NCBI GenBank assembly: GCA_937911865.1 | Contig: CALDSK010000188.1 | Coordinates: 1-63,370, forward strand | Source of the DNA: an uncultured Synechococcus sp. | GTDB lineage: Bacteria > Cyanobacteriota > Cyanobacteriia > Phormidesmidales > Phormidesmidaceae | DNA length: 63,370 bases | Reading direction: 5' to 3' | Part shown: positions 1 through 8,787 of the stretch, one piece after another | Numbering within the stretch: the stretch's first letter is position 1 | How the letters are laid out: every line of letters starts with the position of its first letter | The notes under the pieces: generated by a model | Seen by the model: only the letters and a program-made list of their open reading frames with translations | Told to the model about the DNA's origin: nothing | The model's database searches: none | Program-made: the position numbers and the translations under genes

Positions 1-615
1 GTAGTTAGGCGCAGCTCGCTTCGGCGGCGGCGTCCACTCAGCGACTAGTGGGCTACCGACTGTTGGATAGTTTTCAGGATCAGCGCGGTGGGCATTTTCA
101 GTTTCTTCAACTAGCCATTCACGGTTCATGGTCTGAATCGCTCTGGCATACCCTGAGCCGCTGAAGCTTTTCATCAAAAGATTATTAAGGGCAATCTTTT
201 GGGCCGAGTTGAGGTCTTGCATTTGGAGACCGACATACTCGTCATTGCAACGGGCGAGTACGTAACAGAAGGCTCGGGTTCGGAAGGGATCGTCAAAGGG
301 AAGAACAACTGCATCACGCTGAGCATCATCTAGCGTGGCAAAAAAGTTATCAACCGCCTGAGTTAACTCTTGGTAGCGCACGTCTTGAAAGGATTGTGTC
401 AGCGCACGGTCAGAGTCATCAAAGGCGTAATGGCTGTTTGCATCACTGGCTACATTATTGACCGATGAGGATGACGGTGTTGGTGGCGAGAGGGTTGTGC
501 CAGCGTGACCAACTTCGTGTGCGTGGGTGTTACCGTTAACAACATTGCCGCCGATAAAAAGAGAAGCTGTCAGCAAAAAGAGAGCCGACGAGCCTGAGAA
601 AAGGAACTTCGTCAT
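1..615 (-). CDS. DUF3500 family protein, C-terminus cut by window edge
   Basis: The reading frame is open from an ATG at 613-615 to the left edge, giving 205 codons without a stop. The first ~28 residues (MTKFLFSGSSALFLLTAS...) look like a signal peptide. The body resembles DUF3500: a 'DDAQRDAVVLPFDD' stretch, then 'MQDLNSAQKIALNNLL' and 'GYARAIQTMNREW', matching the family's spacing of Q, LL and GY..A blocks. The function of DUF3500 is not established; export is inferred from the N-terminus. The expected C-terminal part (a WGWR...HHLSLN-like block in the family) lies outside the window, so completeness cannot be judged. Family assignment is from memory of the motif pattern and is moderately sure. 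Confidence 0.7.
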   Translation of the reverse strand, partial: MTKFLFSGSSALFLLTASLFIGGNVVNGNTHAHEVGHAGTTLSPPTPSSSSVNNVASDANSHYAFDDSDRALTQSFQDVRYQELTQAVDNFFATLDDAQRDAVVLPFDDPFRTRAFCYVLARCNDEYVGLQMQDLNSAQKIALNNLLMKSFSGSGYARAIQTMNREWLVEETENAHRADPENYPTVGSPLVAEWTPPPKRAAPNY

Positions 616-1121
616 TCAGTACATGTCCTCATGTATATTTCCGCCGAATTATATAAGCACTACCTAAGTTTATTCACGCAAAAAGAATGGAATTCAACAT
701 TTTTTATAACATAATTTACTTATGAAACTCATGATCAACAAACTGTCAGTGCGTAAAAGCTACTTTCCAGATTTTATGCGGCTGTTACGAAACTTATTTG
801 TAGCTACTTTCCAGATTTTATGCGGCTGTTACGAAACTTATTTGTTGCAATACTTTTGGCATATGGCTCAGTAATTTCAGCTTCTAGCTTGCGGACATTG
901 TTTTCCAGAATTTAGTAAAGAGGTCAATGGATGTCAGACTTGAATGTGATAGAAAGAACAAAGAAAAATTAAGGATTTTCAGCGTCCATAGTCTGGAATT
1001 AAAATTACTGGCAAGAATGTTGCTCAAGCATCGTAAGCGCATGGCGTAAGACGGTATCGTGAGCCAATACCGGTAACAGCTATCCACAATTTGTTAGCTC
1101 TTCACTCACTCACTCAGCCAA
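616..1121. other. Intergenic region with a tandem duplication
   Basis: About 500 bases without a convincing gene. It holds an exact 44-bp tandem duplication at 758-845. A 67-codon minus-strand frame (884-1087) has no recognisable domain and a poor start, so it is not called. It may be a decayed sequence. Confidence 0.6.
758..845. repeat. Exact 44-bp tandem direct repeat (two copies)
   Basis: Copy 1 is 758-801 and copy 2 is 802-845. Both start AGCTACTTTCCAGATTTTAT and end ACGAAACTTATTTGT, and they are identical base for base. The identity suggests a recent duplication by slippage or unequal exchange. It lies in non-coding DNA between the DUF3500 and Nudix genes. Confidence 0.95.
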
Positions 1122-1529
1122 TTAATCAATCAACCCTTGTTGAAACAGATATTCAAGCACCCGCTGATTGGCTGGGGCGCATTTTTCGATGTCTGCCATG
1201 CTTAGCCAGGCAATTTCTTCTATTTCCGCAGAAGGTGCGATCGCACCTTCATACGCGGCCCAAAAGCACTTCATTTTCACCCAGGTTGGCACTACAAAAC
1301 CATGAGCAGCCTCTTCAACGATCAAGGCTTCAACAAACGTTGCTTCAATTAGGTCCACGCTGATCTCTTCTTTCACCTCGCGCGATAGTCCTTCCCAGTC
1401 AGATTCACCTTGCTCTCGTTTTCCACCTGGCAGATAAAAGACTTCGTTACCTTGAGTACGAGCACACAAAACACGTCTGTCTGCGAGACAAATCCAAGCG
1501 AGAACATCGAGAAATTTGCGCCGTTCCAT
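1122..1529 (-). CDS. Nudix hydrolase
   Basis: This 135-residue protein carries a Nudix box at about residues 36-58: GGKREQGE, then seven residues, then REVKEEISV. It matches G-x5-E-x7-REUxEExGU except that the last glycine is a serine. The REVKEE glutamates would bind the metal. The family hydrolyses nucleoside diphosphates linked to another moiety; the substrate cannot be read from the sequence. The start ATG at 1527-1529 places the conserved beta strand (FLDVLAWICLADRRVLCARTQ) at the N-terminus as expected. It is divergent from the symporter gene starting at 1678. Confidence 0.9.
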   Translation of the reverse strand: MERRKFLDVLAWICLADRRVLCARTQGNEVFYLPGGKREQGESDWEGLSREVKEEISVDLIEATFVEALIVEEAAHGFVVPTWVKMKCFWAAYEGAIAPSAEIEEIAWLSMADIEKCAPANQRVLEYLFQQGLID

Positions 1530-1677
1530 GGTCTGCCCTGTAAAAAAACTGTATGAGAAAACCTATACAAGTCGGTTCTACGCCACAGCATCTGTCGAGT
1601 TGCTCAGCGACATCTCACAGAATACAGTCTCTTATTCGATATAGTAATTCTCTGTCAAATGGAGATCTATCTAACGA

Positions 1678-3102
1678 ATGGAGCTATCACAAACCCTAAC
1701 CTGGGCGCTTTTAGCCGGATATGGCTTTTTGATATTTGGACTAGTTAAAAAGACAACGCCGGACAAGGTTTCGGCTGTAGAATTCTTTCAGGGACAGTCA
1801 AGCAAAGGGCAGTCTCCTGGGCTATGGCTACTGGTATCGAGCGCGGCCATTTCCTGGATTTTTGCCAAGTCGATCGACAATGCGGCCAGCCTGGGAAATT
1901 CGTTCGGTATTACCGGCGGCATTGGCTACGCAATTTATTACCTGAGCTTTGTAACAGCAGCGATCGCACTCTACTATATCCGCACCGTCGGCGGGCACCG
2001 CTCAATCCCCGAATTTTTAGTCAACCGGTATGGCAAAGTCTGCGCCAAGCTATTCTTACTGGCAATCGCCATTCGCCTCCTCAACGAAGTCTGGTCAAAC
2101 ACCAAAGTATTTTCTCTCTACTTTGGCGCGGAAGGCTCCACTGGCTACTGGCTGGCCGCTGCGCTTGTCACTGCCTTCACCGTTTACTACAGCCTGATTG
2201 GGGGCTTGCGGTCTAGCCTGCTAACAGACAGCGCTCAAATGTTGCTAGCAGCCATCCTGCTAGTCGTTATCCTAGTCACGCTGGGTCCAGGATTTGCCAA
2301 CAACGGGCTGCCAACTGTCGATAGCGAAACGACAATGGCCGGGCTTACCTTCTGTGGGCTTGCGGCTGTACAAATTTTCAGCTATCCCTTCCACGATCCA
2401 GTGATGACCGATCGCGCCTTTATCACGTCACCTAAAGTCATGGTGAAAGGCTTTATCCTCGCAGGCATCATCAGCGGCGGCTTTATACTACTCTTTAGCT
2501 CAGTCGGACTGTACGCACGCGCAAACGGTTTAGCCGGCTCTCCTACCCAGAGCGTACCTGCCCTGTTTGGCCTGCCCATGCTGCTGGTGTTTAACGCCAT
2601 CATGCTCACGAGCGCAGGCTCCACGCTAGATTCTACGTTTTCTAGCGTGGCCAAAGCCGCCGCCCGCGATTGGGGTAACCGACGCGGTGTGCCGACAGAA
2701 GGGCAAGCCAAGTTAGGTCGCTGGTGGATTGTGGCGATCGCACTCCTTGGCAACATCCCACTTTTCAGCATCTATATGGGTGACAAAGTCGGCCCCGCCA
2801 TCATTCAAGCCACCACCATCAGCGGCACCATGGTGATGGGTCTTGCCCCAATTTTTCTCCTTGCTTTTGTTCGTAAAGCGGGCCCGCTTAGCTTTCACCT
2901 CGCCTTCTGGCCAGGGCTTGCCTTCGGCATTATCCGCGTGATAGAAAGCGCCACCGGCAGTGCGATATTTCCAACAGCACTCAGTATTGGCAGTGGGAAA
3001 TACGCGCTAGATCTAGGCGTCAATATCTACGGACTGTTGATCTGTATTGTGGGCTATCTTTTAGGCGCGGCTATCAGCGGCCCACTGCGGAAAAAAAGCT
3101 AG
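1678..3102 (+). CDS. Sodium:solute symporter (SSS) family transporter
   Basis: This 474-residue protein is almost wholly hydrophobic, with about 12-13 predicted membrane helices. Family-typical segments include SWIFAKSIDNAASLG near residues 60-75, GGHRSIPEFLVNRYG near 105-120, and the helix starting YSLIGGLRSSLLTDSAQ near 182, the usual SSS 'GGL.ava.tD..Q' signature. SSS proteins couple inward Na+ flow to uptake of small solutes such as amino acids, sugars or vitamins; the substrate here is unknown. The length fits the family. It stands alone and converges on the M16 peptidase gene, with a shared terminator between them. Confidence 0.9.
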   Translation: MELSQTLTWALLAGYGFLIFGLVKKTTPDKVSAVEFFQGQSSKGQSPGLWLLVSSAAISWIFAKSIDNAASLGNSFGITGGIGYAIYYLSFVTAAIALYYIRTVGGHRSIPEFLVNRYGKVCAKLFLLAIAIRLLNEVWSNTKVFSLYFGAEGSTGYWLAAALVTAFTVYYSLIGGLRSSLLTDSAQMLLAAILLVVILVTLGPGFANNGLPTVDSETTMAGLTFCGLAAVQIFSYPFHDPVMTDRAFITSPKVMVKGFILAGIISGGFILLFSSVGLYARANGLAGSPTQSVPALFGLPMLLVFNAIMLTSAGSTLDSTFSSVAKAAARDWGNRRGVPTEGQAKLGRWWIVAIALLGNIPLFSIYMGDKVGPAIIQATTISGTMVMGLAPIFLLAFVRKAGPLSFHLAFWPGLAFGIIRVIESATGSAIFPTALSIGSGKYALDLGVNIYGLLICIVGYLLGAAISGPLRKKS

Positions 3103-3129
3103 GGTTTTACGCGTTAAAGCACATAAGGC

Positions 3130-3166
3130 TCACCGCAACTGAGTCAAGCTGGCTCAGTTGCGGTGA
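3130..3166. terminator. Bidirectional hairpin between convergent genes
   Basis: A perfect 14-bp stem (TCACCGCAACTGAG at 3130-3143 against its complement at 3153-3166) with a 9-nt loop lies between the symporter stop (3102) and the M16 peptidase stop (3186). There is no strong T-tract on either side, so the call rests on stem strength and position. Confidence 0.7.
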
Positions 3167-3185
3167 ACCAGTCCTATTGCAGCTA

Positions 3186-5957
3186 TCACGTGTTTGGCCC
3201 AGCTGTCACAATCACCAGCTTGTCGGGTTGAATGAAGTCTTCAATCACAGCCTGAGCGTCTGCTAAGGTCACGGCCTGAATTTTTTCAGGGTACGTCTGA
3301 ATCTCTCTCTCATCGAGTTGATTCACGGTATTTCTCAGCAAACTGAAGGACAAGAAACCAGGCTCAGCTAGCCGTATAGGATAGCGATCGGCAATCGACC
3401 GCTTTGCGCTTTGTAGCTCTTCAGCGGTAATGCCCTCGGTTTTAATCTGTTGTAGAACAGCGATCGCACTGTCCACTGCCTGCTCTACATCTTCGGGGGC
3501 GGTTTGCATAGAAATGATCAGCGGACCACTCTCTGTTCCCGACTGAATCTGACTGGTCACACCATAGGTCAGTCCCTGCTGATCTCTCAAGCTATCTCCC
3601 AGACGGCTAGAAACGGCACTGCCGCCTAGCACTTCATTTACAACGCTCAAAGCATAGAAGCGAGGATCGTCACGGGAGATCGCGTTGTAGCCCATAATTG
3701 TTACCGCTTCTGAGCTCCCCACTAAAGTCTCTTTCAGGCGAACGCTGCTTTCGGGTAAAGGGACCGAAGGAATCACAGCAGTAGGCGCTGCGCCCTCTGA
3801 TTGCCAGTCTCCAAAGACCTGCGTCAGCTGTGATTTTAATTGAATCGAGTCAAAATCTCCGACGAAGGTGATAATTGTGTTGTCCGGGCGATAGTGCTGA
3901 TTGTAGAAGGTCTGTAAGTCGGTGGGTGCGATCGCGCCCACGCTTTCAAGACTTGTCACCTGATGCGCCGGGTGCGCTTCTGGATAGACCGCTTGCTGAA
4001 ACACGCGGCTACTCACACCAGCTGGGCTCGTCAGTGAGGCAGCAACTTGTCCACCCAACTGCTGTTGTGTCAGCGTAAACATATCGTCTGGAAAAACAGA
4101 ATTTTGAAGCACATCCGCCAGCGTTTCTAAGCCCAGCGATAGGTCTTCTGAGAGCATACTCATATTCAAATTTGCGCCATCAAGATCTGTTTCCGCAGAG
4201 AATTGAATGCCTTCACCTTCTGTTGTTTGCGCCAGTGTTAGCGCGTCTTTACTGTCCGTTCCACTCGCAAGATTAACAGCGGTCAAAAGTGCCGTGCCAG
4301 CTTTACCATCCGGGTCGTAGCGATCGCCCGCATCTACCCAGCCGCTCATCGTTACCGTCGGCGCACCATTGTCTTGCAATAGCAACACCTGTAGGCCATT
4401 TTCTAACACCACTTTTTCGGGCAGTGCTTGATTGACTGCAACGGCGTTATCCGTAAGCGGTGGCAAATATTCCGCAACTTCCGCAGGACTCACTGGCGCT
4501 TCTGGGGCAAATCTTTCGGCTGGCTCAGTTCCCACGCTCGGCGGCGGCTGTGGCGCATTCACCGTGGGCTCAAAAAAGCCAACCACAGCCTTATCCGAAC
4601 TTAGATAGGCCTGCGCCACACGCAAAACATCTTCAGGCGTTACAGCCTCAATGGCCGCCAAATAGTCATCTATTGCCCGATAGTCACCAGCAGTTGTCTG
4701 CACTAAGCCCAACAGCCTTCCCTGGCTAGTAATTTCTTGAGAGAGAAATCCAAATAGCGCTTTGTATTGTTCTTTTGCCTTAGCAACTTCAGAAGGATCT
4801 ACAGGCTGTGTCATCACCTGCGCCAAACCCTGTTGCAGGGCTTCGTAAACAGCTTCTGGCGACTGACCGGGTTTACCTACCGCCTGAATGGTATACCAGC
4901 CTGGCTCTCTCAACTGTTTAGGAATAGAGCCCACCGAGTTAGCAATCCCAGTATCGACTAACGCCTGATACAGCCGAGACGATCTGCCCTGAGTCAGCAG
5001 CGTGTCTAACACATCAATCGTTGGTGAATCTGGATGAGTAAAGTTAGGCAGCGGAAACACGACTTCTACTAGAGGAAGCGCACCAGGCAGCTGTAGAACC
5101 AGCGGCCCTGTCTGCGCAGTCATGGGAATGGCCTCTGCCGGTTCGATCAGGCCCGTAGGTCTAGGCGTGGCAGTTTCTGGATTCGCTAGCGAGCCGAACA
5201 AGGTTTCAATCGTACCTAGCGTGGCATTGACGTCAAAGTCTCCAACGATAATCAGTGCCGCATTACTGGGGCTATAATACTTTTCATAAAAAGCGGCTAC
5301 TTGCGCTTGAGTAAAGCCTTCTACAGCTGCTGTCGTGCCGCCAATCGGTTGACCGTAGGCCCTATCAGGATAGGCGGCCTGCATTACCGCTCGGCTTAAG
5401 AGATAGCCTGGATTGTTCTCATATCCTTGCAGCTCAGAAATAACAACCTGCTTTTCAGTATCTAGTTCTTCAGCCGTCATCTGTGCGTTCAGCATCCGAT
5501 CTGCTTCTAGCGTCAAAATCGCATTCAGCTTCTCTCTACCGACCGTATTAAAATAAATCGTTTGGTCATCAGCAACAAACGCATTGAACTCACTGCCCAG
5601 CGCACTGAACAAGCGACCAAACTGAATAGGCCGCTCTTCTGTCCCTTTAAACAGCATATGTTCTACCTGGTGAGAAAGGCCGCTCTCGCCGCCTTCCTCA
5701 TCAACAGGGCCAACACCGTAGGCGACCTGAATGCTTACCACAGGCGCAGAGCGAACGGGCTTCATCAGCACCGTCAGACCATTGTCTAACACGGTCGACT
5801 CGATACCTTCTGTAAGAAATCGTTGAGGTGAGGTTTGGGCGATCGCAACAGAAGCACTATCACCAACAAACCCAATGCTCGTCACCAGCAAACTACTCAG
5901 GAACAGAAAAGCAATCACGAAAGAGCGAACCCGACGACGAAGCAATGCAGTTAGCAA
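3186..5957 (-). CDS. Exported M16 zinc metalloprotease, fused double-domain form
   Basis: At 923 residues, about twice the length of a single M16 protein. Residues 1-41 form a signal peptide with a likely cut after AIAQ. The first M16 half has the inverted zinc motif HQVEH (H96, E99, H100) and the downstream glutamate E175 in ISELQGYE, so it should be catalytic. The second half starts near residue 520 (EKVVLENGLQVLLLQDNG) and lacks HxxEH at the equivalent place (TALLTAVNLASGT), so it looks like the non-catalytic partner. This resembles the two-gene M16 pairs of many bacteria joined into one chain, probably a periplasmic peptidase. The start is a TTG at 5957 with no clear ribosome site; no ATG lies between it and the signal peptide. 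Confidence 0.9.
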   Translation of the reverse strand: MLTALLRRRVRSFVIAFLFLSSLLVTSIGFVGDSASVAIAQTSPQRFLTEGIESTVLDNGLTVLMKPVRSAPVVSIQVAYGVGPVDEEGGESGLSHQVEHMLFKGTEERPIQFGRLFSALGSEFNAFVADDQTIYFNTVGREKLNAILTLEADRMLNAQMTAEELDTEKQVVISELQGYENNPGYLLSRAVMQAAYPDRAYGQPIGGTTAAVEGFTQAQVAAFYEKYYSPSNAALIIVGDFDVNATLGTIETLFGSLANPETATPRPTGLIEPAEAIPMTAQTGPLVLQLPGALPLVEVVFPLPNFTHPDSPTIDVLDTLLTQGRSSRLYQALVDTGIANSVGSIPKQLREPGWYTIQAVGKPGQSPEAVYEALQQGLAQVMTQPVDPSEVAKAKEQYKALFGFLSQEITSQGRLLGLVQTTAGDYRAIDDYLAAIEAVTPEDVLRVAQAYLSSDKAVVGFFEPTVNAPQPPPSVGTEPAERFAPEAPVSPAEVAEYLPPLTDNAVAVNQALPEKVVLENGLQVLLLQDNGAPTVTMSGWVDAGDRYDPDGKAGTALLTAVNLASGTDSKDALTLAQTTEGEGIQFSAETDLDGANLNMSMLSEDLSLGLETLADVLQNSVFPDDMFTLTQQQLGGQVAASLTSPAGVSSRVFQQAVYPEAHPAHQVTSLESVGAIAPTDLQTFYNQHYRPDNTIITFVGDFDSIQLKSQLTQVFGDWQSEGAAPTAVIPSVPLPESSVRLKETLVGSSEAVTIMGYNAISRDDPRFYALSVVNEVLGGSAVSSRLGDSLRDQQGLTYGVTSQIQSGTESGPLIISMQTAPEDVEQAVDSAIAVLQQIKTEGITAEELQSAKRSIADRYPIRLAEPGFLSFSLLRNTVNQLDEREIQTYPEKIQAVTLADAQAVIEDFIQPDKLVIVTAGPNT

Positions 5958-6121
5958 TTTTCTGTACCCTGACTTACGGCGTGATCCAAATCACACAATA
6001 GTTCAGCAGCAAGAACAGGTAGCCCAAATAGTCCGGTGAGATAAAGCGTCACAGCCCACTTGCTACATAATTCAGCAATTTGCTATTGGATTTGAGCATG
6101 GCTCACATTTTCCCAGCATTT

Positions 6122-6892
6122 TTATTGAGCGATAACCGTTGCAAGCCAGTTCTGCTCATCAACCGAGAGGTTGGGTGAGGGTGGCAACTGCTCATAATCA
6201 ATTCGGTTAGCATAGCGACCTTTTCGATAGAGCGTATCAAGCACCGGCTGAAGAGAAACAACAACAGCTTCGTCATCCGAGCGGAGTGGAATAGGTAAAT
6301 CGGGGAGCCGTTGCCAAAGAGCAACACTATACAGGGCAGCATTAGGTCTCTGCGAGCTACGGCTCACCAAGATGCGATAAGCGCTGTGGCTATCTATCCC
6401 GAGCATTGTCATTGGCTTGCCTGCTCGCAAAAGGTCTATCTCAACCAGATGAGCACTGCTGCTCAGAACACTCTGCCGTTTTTTCTCGTAGCTTATCCGT
6501 CCACTCCCGGCAGCTTTATTTTTAGGAGAAAGTAGCTCTATCACCGTGATGACTTTATTGTTGTCGATATCACGAATTTCCAGATAGCGCTCTTTGACCA
6601 TTATTGGCATAGGAACAATAACTTGCTGAGGCCGCACCTGTGTCGCAATCTGTGCCTGCGTTAGCTCAGGCTGGCGCGACCTATCATTTGTGATCACGAC
6701 ATCAGGAATTCCAATCATCACGCCATCTGAACCGTCATCTGTATAGGTTCTCGTCTCTACTTCTACGTAGTATTGCGCGGACAAATTCTCTTCGATGGCA
6801 TTCGCCAGCATGACGACAAACTTACTATGGAACGAGGCCCACACTGCCGGGCGCTCTAAATAGGGGTCCATTCCGGGAAAAGGGGACGGCAT
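6122..6892 (-). CDS. DUF4058 family protein
   Basis: About 256 residues from the ATG at 6890-6892, chosen because DUF4058 proteins characteristically begin MPSPFPGMDPYLE, as here; the longer frame to 6913 adds only seven residues. Other family blocks seen are IPDVVITND, YLEIRDIDNNKVITVIELLSPKNK and YRILVSRSSQRP. The family is very common and multi-copy in cyanobacteria. Its function is unknown. The strand-E...ELLSPKNK arrangement is reminiscent of PD-(D/E)XK nuclease folds, which is only an inference. It stands alone, transcribed toward the M16 gene's upstream side. Confidence 0.9.
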   Translation of the reverse strand: MPSPFPGMDPYLERPAVWASFHSKFVVMLANAIEENLSAQYYVEVETRTYTDDGSDGVMIGIPDVVITNDRSRQPELTQAQIATQVRPQQVIVPMPIMVKERYLEIRDIDNNKVITVIELLSPKNKAAGSGRISYEKKRQSVLSSSAHLVEIDLLRAGKPMTMLGIDSHSAYRILVSRSSQRPNAALYSVALWQRLPDLPIPLRSDDEAVVVSLQPVLDTLYRKGRYANRIDYEQLPPSPNLSVDEQNWLATVIAQ

Positions 6893-7065
6893 GGCAAGCG
6901 GCCTCAAGCTCAATCACAGTTTCGACATAGCCTTAGTGTATACAAAGTCGCCGATTCGCCTCTAACCGACTTGCGTGTCAACCAACCGTCCGGTACTTGA
7001 AGCACTCACAGTCACTTTTCGACGACAACACCTATGACGTCAGCCTTTTAAGCTGAGGAGTGACG

Positions 7066-7800
7066 CTACAGGTCAATCAAATCTTTGGCAGCATCTACAG
7101 CCTCCATCATTCCTTCAAAACCGAGCGAAGCTAGCAAGTACAGGATGGTAGTAGTTGCTGCGGCGCTCACGGCGCAAATCGTGATGCCACCGAGGCTAAT
7201 TGCGCCATCGTCATCGAGCAGACCAAAGCCGGTGATAAAAATGCCTATAGCTGGCACGGTATTGGTCAATGGAATAGGAATCATCATGGAGATGGACATA
7301 AGTGCGATCGCTACCCCAATCACCATCTGCCCCAACCGACTGGTACAAACAGACGTTAGCCTAGGGCGGGCTATCAGCTCAATCCTTTGTAGCCAGGGAA
7401 TCCCTTTCTGAATTACACCCTGAACTTTCTGTCGGTCAAATCCTTTCTTACGAAACTTTTCTGGTAGCCAAGGCTGATCGCGGCCAATGATCAGCTGCAC
7501 TGCCAGCAAAAACATCACAATCCCAAACGGCGTAGAGTATCCTGGGGCCGGTATCGGCAGTGCTGATGGCAAAGAAAGTAATACGAAAAAGAAGCCAAAC
7601 GTCCGCTCGCCAGCAATCTCTAAAATCTCGTTGAGCGTCACGTCCTTAGGCTTTGCAGCAGGATACGACTGACTGCTAAAGCTTTCTGCTGAGGCCGCCG
7701 TCGGACTATTCACCCTGCCACCAGTCGGAGTCCTACTATCTGTGCCGTTGGCCGCATCGCTGAGGAAGTATTTTTGAAGCTCGACAGATAGCTTAGCCAT
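7066..7800 (-). CDS. ExoD-family membrane protein
   Basis: 244 residues. The first ~65 are polar and Ser/Pro/Ala-rich. ExoD-like sequence follows: LNEILEIAGERTFGFFFVLLSLPSALP, PAPGYSTPFGIVMFLLAVQLIIG, then about four membrane helices including MVIGVAIALMSISMMIPIPL. ExoD was first described as affecting exopolysaccharide synthesis in rhizobia; the biochemical role is not known. The polar N-terminal extension is longer than usual. No operon partner is visible. Confidence 0.88.
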   Translation of the reverse strand: MAKLSVELQKYFLSDAANGTDSRTPTGGRVNSPTAASAESFSSQSYPAAKPKDVTLNEILEIAGERTFGFFFVLLSLPSALPIPAPGYSTPFGIVMFLLAVQLIIGRDQPWLPEKFRKKGFDRQKVQGVIQKGIPWLQRIELIARPRLTSVCTSRLGQMVIGVAIALMSISMMIPIPLTNTVPAIGIFITGFGLLDDDGAISLGGITICAVSAAATTTILYLLASLGFEGMMEAVDAAKDLIDL

Positions 7801-8077
7801 GCGGAAGACTCGACAAAAAAAGTAAAAGATCTATAGCAATATAGCAACCGGTGTGAGCTTACAAGCTGCTGTGAAGACGCTATTTATCAAGATTATCAAC
7901 TTAGATAAAGCCACTGTAGTAAACGCACCATACATATCAACTGTCCACTTTGGTGCGATCGCTCATCAATTTATCATCACTGCGCGGGCACTGCAGCCGC
8001 CCCAAACTTTGAACATGTTGATATTGAAAGTGTAGTCATACAGATGGGTACTGGGTACAGTGCGCTCGTAGAGCAGC

Positions 8078-8713
8078 TTAAGAGAGTTTTGCGAGCAAGC
8101 CAGGGGCAACGGTATGAATTTCGTCAATGCAGCTTTGGAGCGCTGCGCGAACTTGTGCTTCTGGCGCAGGGCGCGAATAGCCAAAGCACAAGTAAATAGC
8201 TTTATCGTGGTGAGTAGCGGGTGTAATGCGAGTACAAACTTCCTCGAATCCCAATACATCGATCAGCTTCAAAATGATTTGCTCTAGGCAAATGGCCTTG
8301 CCCTTTAGCCGAGCGTAAATAGGGACTGGAATGTTGGGTAGCGCCTTAAAGCACCTTTTATCACCGCTGAGCAATAAAAAATCTGTGGTGTTGGCAGTTG
8401 CGACAATCAAGTCTGTCTCTCCCGCGTCTATCTGCTTAAAGGGGGCGAGCTGCTTGTACTCACTCGGAACGTCTTTTAGAGTAGGTAACTGGCTTGTGGT
8501 AATGGTTTGGCACTGTTCTACGAAGGCGATCGCGCTATCTAATACATCTTTGCTATATTCCTGGCGGTTGCGATTACGCAGCAACATGAAACGAGCAGCG
8601 GGTAACACCTGTAGCGATTTTTGGGAGAGGCCCAGGCTATCTATCGCTTCTTCAAGGAGTTGAAAAGCAACTAGCTTTAGCAAAATGTCGTTGTCAATAA
8701 AGCCTGTAGTCAC
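8078..8713 (-). CDS. PIN-like domain protein, partner of the upstream metallopeptidase
   Basis: 211 residues from a GTG start. The N-terminal block GFIDNDILLKL supplies an early aspartate, DAGETDLIVATA near residues 97-108 supplies a central acidic pair, and LLLSGDKRC near 113-121 a late aspartate. This order of acidic residues is that of PIN-type ribonucleases, which often act as toxins. The C-terminal ~60 residues match nothing I recognise. The gene follows the ImmA/IrrE-like gene on the same strand after 74 bases, as in known peptidase/PIN toxin-antitoxin-like pairs. Nuclease activity is inferred. Confidence 0.6.
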   Translation of the reverse strand: MTTGFIDNDILLKLVAFQLLEEAIDSLGLSQKSLQVLPAARFMLLRNRNRQEYSKDVLDSAIAFVEQCQTITTSQLPTLKDVPSEYKQLAPFKQIDAGETDLIVATANTTDFLLLSGDKRCFKALPNIPVPIYARLKGKAICLEQIILKLIDVLGFEEVCTRITPATHHDKAIYLCFGYSRPAPEAQVRAALQSCIDEIHTVAPGLLAKLS

Positions 8714-8787
8714 TTAAAGTCCTGAAATTTGCTTCAGTTTTTCTTGAAGCTCCCTTTGTATCGAAATCGATACTGCTATTGAAAACA

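Noticed and set aside
884..1087. 67-codon minus-strand frame left of the Nudix gene
   Set aside because: No ribosome site, no recognisable domain, and it lies in a region with a recent duplication.
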